Assembly (NCBI GenBank): GCA_012033095.1 | Contig: JAAUPO010000148.1 | Coordinates: 1-6,278, forward strand | DNA length: 6,278 bases | Origin: Synechococcaceae cyanobacterium RL_1_2 | Lineage (GTDB): Bacteria > Cyanobacteriota > Cyanobacteriia > Cyanobacteriales > JAAUPO01 | Reading direction: 5' to 3' | In this document: piece by piece, positions 1 to 4,897 of the stretch | Layout of the letters: every line of letters starts with the position of its first letter | How positions within the stretch are numbered: the stretch's first letter is position 1 | Made by a program: the position numbers and the translations under genes | The notes under the pieces: model-generated | Seen by the model: only the letters and a program-made list of their open reading frames with translations | The model's database searches: none | What the model was told of the DNA's origin: nothing

Positions 1-83
1 AGCCCCCTTGCCACCCATTCTGGGGGAAAATTACCTACATTTTAACCAATGAAGTCCCCCAAATTGGGGGGATTTAGGGGGCG
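1..83. repeat. Imperfect inverted repeat with G/C-run arms
   Basis: The outer arms GCCCCCT (2-8) and AGGGGGC (76-82) are complementary. Inside them, a CTGGGGGA block near 20-27 pairs with TCCCCC at 55-60. The right half also carries its own small hairpin, CCCCCAAATTGGGGG at 56-70. The right-hand motif GGATTTAGGGGGC reappears in the elements at 3088-3199 and 3860-3970, so the three are probably related repeats. This copy lacks the GGACTTACGCA end seen in the other two, and it may continue left of the window. It is probably a non-mobile or degenerate MITE-like repeat; the hairpin could also stop transcription coming from the left. Confidence 0.6.
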
Positions 84-646
84 ACTCCATAACATTTCAT
101 ACTTTTCAAACACGTTCTGAGACAGCGATCTCCAACTTTCTTTTAAGAGAAATTCCAGTGTCGATCTTCTGTTCAAAGAGAATGAACTAAACCTTTGACT
201 AAAAATCTTTACAGCGATCACCGATCTTGATTTCGTTTCCACAATAATCAAAGAAAACTTAACAAGGCAAAGACACTTCTATGCTTTATCAGCCAATACT
301 TTCACCACCATGGCTGAGTCAAGGGCTGATTAATGATCGATCGATCATCACCTAACAGTTAAGAACAATGGGAATAAAGCCCAAAGGCAATTTTTAGCGG
401 CGCAGGATCCAGGGAAAACGCATACTCCCCTTTTTTCGCAATAAGCAAAGTTAAACAAGCTTTTATTGAGAATAAAAATTTTAAAAAATCGCTGAAACTA
501 TTATTCTTTCGTTGAGTGAAAATTAGTATACGTTTGCCCTAGCGCATGATCTTGCTTGTTGATGGGCTTTGCATGTATTATAGTAAATTCTGGTTTGTCA
601 ACCTCAGTTTCATAACACTTTAAATGATCCAGTTAATAGGAGAGAA
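84..646. other. Long intergenic region upstream of rplI
   Basis: I see no convincing gene here. Weak short frames exist (minus strand 251-42, which runs into the repeat, and plus strand 281-355, 24 codons), but neither resembles a known family or has a good ribosome binding site. The stretch holds a perfect 16-base palindrome ATGATCGATCGATCAT at 333-348, built from the CGATCG motif over-represented in cyanobacteria, and an A/T-rich segment at about 455-530 before the probable rplI promoter. No tRNA, rRNA or recognisable small RNA was found by eye. Confidence 0.6.
552..584 (+). promoter_or_regulatory. Candidate rplI promoter
   Basis: Two overlapping sigma-70-like pairs can be read. TTGCTT (552-557) lies 18 bases before TATTAT (576-581), and TTGTTG (556-561) lies 17 bases before TATAGT (579-584). 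Either would start transcription near 588-592, giving a 5' leader of about 55-60 bases before the rplI start codon. This is assigned by sequence resemblance and position only. Confidence 0.4.
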
Positions 647-1105
647 ATGGCAAAAAGATTACAAGTTGTTCTTAATAAAAGCGTTAATAAATTAGGTAAA
701 TCCGGCGAACTTGTGGACGTAGCTCCCGGTTATGCCCGTAATTATCTCGTACCCCAAGGCCTTGCGTCCATCGCCACCCGTGGCACCCTACGTCAAGTAG
801 CACAACGACAAGAGCAGGAACGTCAGCGTAAATTAGCGGAATTAGAGCAAGCTAAAGCTCGTAAGGTCGCGTTCAAAACGATCGGTCGCCTAGTGATTAA
901 AAAGCAAGTAGGTGAAGGGGAAGCTATCTTTGGTACTGTTACCACCCAGGAAGTAGCCGACATTATCAAAACCCAAACTGGTCAAGACATCGATCGCAAA
1001 ACCATCACTTTGCCCGAAATCAGCAAAATCGGTATGTATGAAGCCCAAATTAAGCTTCATTCTGAGGTGACTGCCGATGTACAAATTGAAGTAGTAGCTC
1101 TCTAG
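647..1105 (+). CDS. rplI: 50S ribosomal protein L9 (bL9)
   Basis: bL9 is a primary 23S rRNA-binding protein of the large subunit, sitting near the base of the L1 stalk and helping keep the reading frame. The 152-residue product has the usual family length. The N-terminal rRNA-binding domain begins [20 protein letters not shown] and carries the L9 signature: G17, G20, then [16 protein letters not shown] at about 25-40. A long charged, glutamine-rich connecting helix follows (about 48-75), then the C-terminal domain (about 78-152), which ends in VQIEVVAL. The start is supported by AGGAG at 638-642, just upstream of the ATG. The gene appears monocistronic: a long non-coding leader precedes it, and the next gene is convergent with 57 bases between the stops. 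The frame is intact and nothing looks abnormal. Confidence 0.97.
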   Translation: MAKRLQVVLNKSVNKLGKSGELVDVAPGYARNYLVPQGLASIATRGTLRQVAQRQEQERQRKLAELEQAKARKVAFKTIGRLVIKKQVGEGEAIFGTVTTQEVADIIKTQTGQDIDRKTITLPEISKIGMYEAQIKLHSEVTADVQIEVVAL

Positions 1106-1162
1106 AACTACTTTAGGAACTGGTATCTAAGCTTGGAATAGTTTTTGCACCATCTTTTCCTA

Positions 1163-1933
1163 CTAGTTCATTAAAAACTGGAACAACATTGAACCAACTT
1201 GGTTTAAGATGCGACCAAAGCCCCCTCCTTTCTTTGCTTGGGGAGCTAGGGTCGCATCTATCGTATCAATGAAACTTTGGGAAATTACTTGCCCCTCTGG
1301 GTATTGTTCCTCTTGAAAAATTTCCCTCGCAACCATTAAATCTTCCCTGGCACTAATGAGATCCCTTTGATTGAGATAGGCCACCCCCCGACCTAAATAA
1401 GCAGGGGCAAAGTCAGGATCTAGAGTTAGAGACTGGTTATAGTATTGAATCGCCGCTAGATAGTCGTACTTTTCTGCGGCGAAGTACCCCCAAGCGTAGA
1501 ATTGTTGGGGGCTAGCAGCATTTGCGGGAATTCCGATCGCGCCATCAATATAGGTTGTTGCTAAATTGACCTGGGAAAAATTAACCCCTTCTAAATAAGC
1601 AGTCCGAAGATCTGTTCCGGTGAGGTTAGCCCCCGTTAAATTGGCTCCGATCAGGTTAGCTCCGTGGAGAGAAGCCCCCGACAAATCTGCTCCTGATAGG
1701 TTTGCCCCTGATAAATCCGCTCGGCTAAGGTTCGCTTGGGATAAGTTGGTTCCTACTAAATTAGCCCCGGATAAATCTGCCATCGCTAAACCAGCTTTTT
1801 TGAGATCACACTGACTACAATTATTGGTAGTTAGTAGGCGATGAAGATGGGTTAAATTTTCTGCAAGCAATGGCCCAGCAGTTAGATTGAGGGTACAGCT
1901 AGCCAGAAGAAATAGGACAGATGGTTTATACAT
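1163..1933 (-). CDS. Exported pentapeptide-repeat and TPR protein
   Basis: The product is 256 residues. The N-terminus (about 1-24, LLASCTLNLTAGPLLA) looks like an export signal. Cleavage could follow A24, or LASC ending at C13 could act as a lipobox and make this a lipoprotein. The mature part begins with a short helix and a CSQC pair (C39, C42). Next come about 16 pentapeptide units of A(D/N)LSG type (about 43-124), which fold as a right-handed beta-helix. Then come two TPR-like units: one around 146-173 (AIQYYNQSLTLDP) and one around 177-206 (APAYLGRGVAYLNQRD). The tail ends GGGFGRILNQVGSMLFQFLMN. Similar N-terminal Cys-pair pentapeptide proteins are common in cyanobacteria and mostly lack an assigned function. 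Periplasmic or lumenal protein binding is an inference. It starts 31 bases after the DUF3318 stop, so the two are probably cotranscribed. No strong Shine-Dalgarno sequence is visible. Confidence 0.88.
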   Translation of the reverse strand: MYKPSVLFLLASCTLNLTAGPLLAENLTHLHRLLTTNNCSQCDLKKAGLAMADLSGANLVGTNLSQANLSRADLSGANLSGADLSGASLHGANLIGANLTGANLTGTDLRTAYLEGVNFSQVNLATTYIDGAIGIPANAASPQQFYAWGYFAAEKYDYLAAIQYYNQSLTLDPDFAPAYLGRGVAYLNQRDLISAREDLMVAREIFQEEQYPEGQVISQSFIDTIDATLAPQAKKGGGFGRILNQVGSMLFQFLMN

Positions 1934-1964
1934 AGGGACTGGGGAAGGTAGGGGAGCTAAGGAC

Positions 1965-2634
1965 TTAAATCATGGATTGACCACCACGGGCCATGCGATC
2001 GCGGTCTTCTTGATCAGTTTTCATACGGGCTTTAGCCTTTGAAGCACTACGACGTAAAGAATCTAATCTAGTTTCATAGCGTTTGCGCTGACGACGGTTA
2101 GGGGTTTGTTCAATTAAGGTTTTGAGGGCACTACCTAAACTTTTATAGGCATTGGGTAAGGAATAGCCAAAGCGGGTGGCGATATTAATACATTTTTCAT
2201 CCGCTTCAATTTCTTCCTGTAGGGTTTTATCCCCATTATTTTTTGCCATAGACGGTAGCCAGAAATACCACATAGGGTTAGGGCTAGTACCAGTAACAGA
2301 CCATCTTGTACCCATAGTTCCCCGACTGCGCCCCCCAAACCGATCGCCAGGGCCGCCATTTCCCAACCTTCCCTAGGAATGGTGTCATTTTGGATACGGG
2401 CCACTTCATGCCAAAACACTAAGTTGCGTTGATCGATCGCGAGGTTTTCCCATTTCCTAAATCGATTTGAATTTCAATTTCATCTTTGCCCAGCTCTTCA
2501 CAACGAATCAGGGGAGGATTAATTTCCGTCGTACCTTCTACCATGACCCAACTTTGCAATTCTGGCGGTAATAAGGTTTTTAATCTTCTGAGTTCATTCA
2601 TTTCTGCTCTAGCAGAGGAGGCTGAGTACGTCAT
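1965..2634 (-). pseudogene. DUF3318 membrane protein, two frameshifts
   Basis: Three minus-strand reading frames join into one 223-residue protein if one base is restored at each of two places. Segment 1 (from the ATG at 2634) begins MTYSASSARAEMNELRRLKT and runs through EIEIQIDLG. Restoring one A at the A3 run (2453-2455) continues into KWENLAIDQRNLVFWHEVARIQND. Restoring one A at the A6 run (2239-2244) turns LWQK into LWQKNNGDKTLQEEIEADEK and reaches the stop at 1965. The assembled protein has a soluble N-terminus, two hydrophobic stretches at about 91-107 and 111-127, the conserved block about 74-92 (FWHEVARIQNDTIPREGWE), and a basic C-terminal tail (RRQRKRYETR, SASKAKAR). I recognise this as the cyanobacterial DUF3318 family, whose function is unknown. 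Unshifted, the first frame stops after 71 residues. The damage is either real decay or sequence error; the otherwise unspoiled protein sequence points to recent loss or error. Confidence 0.85.
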
Positions 2635-3087
2635 AGGGTTAGATTAGATTGAGAATCTGGTTAATAAATGGCGTTAGCTAATCAAACAAGATATAACCTT
2701 GATTTGTGATTTGGATGGGCAACTTAGGTTTGGTGGGCCATGACCCAATAAGCCTTTGCTCTGATGGGTGGTGAGTGGACAGAGCCTTCCCTTTTATGGT
2801 TAACCATCTTTAACAAGAGTTAACCTGCCCAATCATTAATAATTAAGGTTATGGGTATAAATTTTAACGTAACCTGGTGGGAATGGAGAGGATCACCTCG
2901 ATCGCCGACAAAGTTCAAACCCAGCCCTGGCAAGATCCGTTGTAAGAGCCATTGTTAATGTCTGGTTTTGGGTCGCATTAGATGGGGAAAAGAAGTGTGG
3001 AAAGAGATTGGCCTAACTCCCCTCATCTAATTGGTGAATATAGGGCTTTTCCTCAATCAATTAATGGTGGGTCTAATTAAATTAATC
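2635..3087. other. Non-coding region with TAACC-type motifs
   Basis: No gene is supported here. The interval must hold the promoter of the DUF3318 unit, but no strong minus-strand box is visible. A perfect 12-base palindrome ATGGTTAACCAT lies at 2796-2807. TAACC recurs at 2801, 2821 and 2870, and its complement GGTTA lies at 2847, all within 75 bases. A plus-strand TATAAA at 2856-2861 is followed by a 20-codon frame from 2883 that I do not recognise and do not call. The plus strand from 2883 could be the eroded start of a lost gene, but nothing downstream supports that. Confidence 0.5.
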
Positions 3088-3199
3088 AGGACTTACGCAA
3101 AAATTTCGATTCTGTCCTGGAAACTATGACGTTTTGGGACAATCCTTCAAGCAAGTCCCCCCCTATTTGGTGGATTTAGGGGGCTTGTGCGTAAGTCCT
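3088..3199. mobile_element. MITE-like element, copy 1 (112 bp)
   Basis: The ends are a perfect 12-base inverted repeat: AGGACTTACGCA at 3088-3099 and TGCGTAAGTCCT at 3188-3199. The interior is too short to code for a transposase, so this is a non-autonomous element. A second copy in the same orientation lies at 3860-3970, about 86% identical over the whole length by my alignment. Both are flanked by TCA on the left and TAA on the right, so the end may really extend to T(C/T)AGGACTTACGCA. I cannot see a clear target-site duplication. The right half carries the GGATTTAGGGGGC motif shared with 1-83. The parental insertion sequence family is not identifiable from the ends alone. Confidence 0.8.
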
Positions 3200-3512
3200 A
3201 ATTCATTATAGGTATGGCGATCGCCCTTGATCCCCGTTGCCCATTGGGAATATGCCTTCGGCTTTCGGCCTCAGCCCTATAATCATGTTGTTACCATAAC
3301 TAATTGTTCGCGGGAGGGGATAGCGATCGTGGATAGATCTTCAATGGTTAGATGGTCTGGGCTCCATGGAATTCGGCCCTTTAGGAATGCCCTAACCCTA
3401 AGGCTATCCTTAAAAAATGGTTTGCCTCCCAAACACCCTTCAAAAAAATTAAGGATCTCAAGGATCTCAAATATCTAAGGATCAAATTAAGTGGGGTAGT
3501 GGGGGATAGAAG
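3200..3512. other. Intergenic region downstream of the glutaredoxin gene
   Basis: This stretch is gene-free as far as I can see. An 83-codon plus-strand frame (3227-3478) has no recognisable domain, no ribosome binding site and an unlikely composition, so it is not called. The stretch includes a HIP1 octamer at 3217-3224 and a tandem 9-base duplication, AAGGATCTC at 3451-3459 and again at 3460-3468. Many cyanobacteria have gshB (glutathione synthetase) next to this glutaredoxin; no gshB-like sequence is present here. Confidence 0.5.
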
Positions 3513-3773
3513 TTAAATGCCTAATAACTGATCTAACTTCTGTTCGTATTCTAGGGCGTGAATATCGTCGCATCCCCCCACATGGCGATCGTCAATAAAT
3601 ATTTGGGGTAAACTACGGCGACCATTGGCCCTTTCTGCCATTTCGTCCCTAGCCATTTCGTCCCCATCGATCGCGTATTCAGTGAAATCAATATTTTTGC
3701 TTTTCAATAAAGATTTGGCCCGAATACAAAAAGGACAACTGCGCCAAGTGTAAATTTCTACTTTTGCTGCCAT
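3513..3773 (-). CDS. grxC: Glutaredoxin (dithiol, GrxC type)
   Basis: This is a small cytoplasmic thiol-disulfide oxidoreductase that uses glutathione to reduce protein disulfides and mixed disulfides. The 86-residue product is a complete single-domain glutaredoxin. It has a first beta strand KVEIYTW, the active site C13-P-F-C16, a helix RAKSLLKSKNIDF, a cis-proline loop RRSLPQIFID with P56, and a glutathione-binding GGCDD turn at 66-70. Two active-site cysteines make it the dithiol class, not the CGFS iron-sulfur class. C68 in GGCDD is a third cysteine, common in cyanobacterial members. The ATG at 3773 is the natural start (MAAKVEIYTW), although no strong Shine-Dalgarno sequence precedes it. 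It stands alone, with no gshB downstream, and two direct MITE-like copies flank it at 3088-3199 and 3860-3970. Confidence 0.95.
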   Translation of the reverse strand: MAAKVEIYTWRSCPFCIRAKSLLKSKNIDFTEYAIDGDEMARDEMAERANGRRSLPQIFIDDRHVGGCDDIHALEYEQKLDQLLGI

Positions 3774-3859
3774 CGGTGATTAAAGTACCTAGTTTGAAGA
3801 AATGTAAACAAAATTATCTTAACCCTAACCCCAAGAATTTTTATCATCATTATTGATTC

Positions 3860-3970
3860 AGGACTTACGCAAAAATGTCGATTCTGTCCTGGGAACCATG
3901 ATGTTTGGGGACAATCGTTCAAGCAAGTCCACCAAATTTGGGAGATTTAGGGGGCTTTTGCATCAGTCCT
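3860..3970. mobile_element. MITE-like element, copy 2 (111 bp)
   Basis: This is a direct-orientation relative of the element at 3088-3199. Its left end AGGACTTACGCA (3860-3871) is intact. Its right end TGCATCAGTCCT (3959-3970) has three changes from the perfect complement, so this copy is older or immobile. The interior keeps TCGATTCTGTCCTGG, TTCAAGCAAGTCC and GATTTAGGGGGCTT in the same order and spacing as copy 1. There is no coding capacity. It lies upstream of the glutaredoxin start, beginning 86 bases from it, and downstream of the stop of the gene at 4041-4424. Confidence 0.78.
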
Positions 3971-4040
3971 AAAGGAGTTAAAAATTTGTTGAGGGGCACT
4001 AGGGTAAATCGTAAAAATAAATTTTTGATTTATTTTTTGA

Positions 4041-4424
4041 TTATCTTCTGACCCCAGGGGAAGCCGCCGCTCCGTAATTAACTCTACAACCAATATTTAA
4101 GATATCTGCGCCACATTCTAGGGGGACAATTTGTCCATCTAATTTGGCACTACAACTGACGTAGTGATCAGTGTTGGTATCGCGAATCATGCATTCGATC
4201 GGTTGAGCACCCGATCGCGAAGACCAAGCTTTCATGCCAATGGTGGCGATAATGTGTTGCCAAAAAAAGACGACTAACCCAAGACCTACTAGAAGAGAAA
4301 GGATTGCTGAGACCTTAAATTTCCAACCCCCAACGAAAGCCTTTGCTTTATCTAAGATGGTTAACTCAGATTCATTCTTACTGGCGGGATTAGGGGCATC
4401 TACTTTTTTGTCCGTATTCGTCAT
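4041..4424 (-). CDS. Hypothetical single-pass membrane protein, four Cys
   Basis: I do not recognise the family. The 127-residue product has a hydrophilic N-terminus of about 35 residues rich in N, D, K and S, then one hydrophobic segment at about 38-60 (VSAILSLLVGLGLVVFFWQ). K35 and K37 just before it suggest the N-terminus is cytoplasmic, leaving the C-terminal part (about 65-127) in the periplasm or lumen. That part holds all four cysteines: C78 (IECMI), C91 (VSCSA), C104 (LECGA) and C113 (IGCRV), with 12, 12 and 8 residues between them. The even spacing in an exported domain suggests two disulfides, which is inference. The ATG at 4424 is preceded by a perfect TATAAT on the same strand at 4463-4458, supporting a real, separately transcribed gene. 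No strong Shine-Dalgarno sequence is seen. Confidence 0.75.
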   Translation of the reverse strand: MTNTDKKVDAPNPASKNESELTILDKAKAFVGGWKFKVSAILSLLVGLGLVVFFWQHIIATIGMKAWSSRSGAQPIECMIRDTNTDHYVSCSAKLDGQIVPLECGADILNIGCRVNYGAAASPGVRR

Positions 4425-4457
4425 GGATCACCTAGTCAGGAGTGAAAAATCAACCCT

Positions 4458-4463
4458 ATTATA
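4458..4463 (-). promoter_or_regulatory. -10 box of the 4041-4424 gene
   Basis: Read on the minus strand this is a consensus TATAAT, ending 33 bases before the ATG at 4424. That would put the transcription start near 4451 with a leader of about 27 bases. No good -35 hexamer lies 16-18 bases upstream (the sequence there is close to CCTGAA), so an activator may be needed or the match may be chance. Confidence 0.4.
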
Positions 4464-4501
4464 GTTAATTCTCAAGAGTTTCAGGTTTAAATCATGACAG
4501 C

Positions 4502-4719
4502 CCCTACCCTAGTTATTCGATGTTGATGGAATGGATGCTATCAACCCTACTGCCTCTATGGGTCTATCTCAATGCGGTGGAAAATGTACTGGGGTCAGTT
4601 TTGTTGATGTGATTAGTCTGAAAGTTTGTCCCCGCTGCCATATTAATCGCCATCGGGTTTTTAAAAATTTAGCTGCCGGTGGTAAGACTTCGGTGGATTG
4701 ATTTTTCGGCTTTAAACTT
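4502..4719 (+). pseudogene. IS982-family transposase remnant
   Basis: Two plus-strand frames together recall the DDE core of IS982-type transposases. The first frame, from about 4508, reads PSYSMLMEWMLSTLLPLWVY then LNA. It then shifts near 4580 into CGGKCTGVSFVDVISLKVC, followed by PRCHINRHRVFKNLAAGGKT, then SVD, a TGA stop at 4699-4701, and FFGFKL. IS982 family members have the same order: CxGxCTGISFIDSTxLxVC, then a basic stretch HKVFKxxAxRGKSSxGWFFGFKLHL. The aspartate in SFVD is the expected first catalytic Asp. The in-frame TGA stands where the family has TGG (Trp), so one substitution made the stop. The N-terminal and C-terminal thirds and both terminal repeats are absent. It is a dead internal fragment. 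The 56-codon open frame 4531-4701 inside it is not an independent gene. Confidence 0.75.
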
Positions 4720-4897
4720 CAAACTCCATTGAATTAGATGTCCCATACTATCAAAACGGAAGGATCAGGACGATCAAACGATCGCGTAATTAAATTTATA
4801 ATTTATAACTAATTTCCCTAATTTCATCTTGTCAGAGAAAGCTTAATCGCGATCGAGATATTAGCTATGATGGGAAAAAATTGGTTGTTTAAGGATT

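Noticed and set aside
42..251. 69-codon minus-strand frame
   Set aside because: Its end runs through the repeat at 1-83, it has no recognisable domain, and it has no clear ribosome binding site.
281..355. 24-codon plus-strand frame beginning MLYQPILSPPW
   Set aside because: It is very short, with no good ribosome binding site and no similarity I recognise.
890..1084. Minus-strand frame inside rplI
   Set aside because: It is a shadow of a certain ribosomal protein gene.
1106..1162. Rho-independent terminator between rplI and the pentapeptide gene
   Set aside because: Only a weak, imperfect stem before a T run at 1141-1145 can be drawn; it is not convincing.
1620..1814. Plus-strand repetitive frame rich in LAP units
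   Set aside because: It is the antisense shadow of the pentapeptide repeats.
2176..2376. 66-codon plus-strand frame
   Set aside because: It is a shadow of the DUF3318 gene.
2883..2945. 20-codon plus-strand frame MERITSIADKVQTQPWQDPL after a TATAAA
   Set aside because: It looks somewhat protein-like and could be an eroded gene start, but nothing continues in any frame after its stop.
3227..3478. 83-codon plus-strand frame
   Set aside because: There is no family resemblance, no Shine-Dalgarno sequence, and the frame includes a tandem 9-base duplication. It is most likely chance.
3088..3970. Composite transposon carrying grxC
   Set aside because: The flanking copies encode no transposase, and the right copy has a decayed end. 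They are direct repeats only, with no target duplication seen around the whole unit.
4234..4464. 76-codon plus-strand frame
   Set aside because: It is antisense to the four-cysteine membrane protein, which has the better start and promoter.
4531..4701. Novel 56-residue zinc-ribbon-like protein
   Set aside because: The sequence matches the IS982 transposase core, with homology continuing past the stop (FFGFKL) and upstream in another frame.
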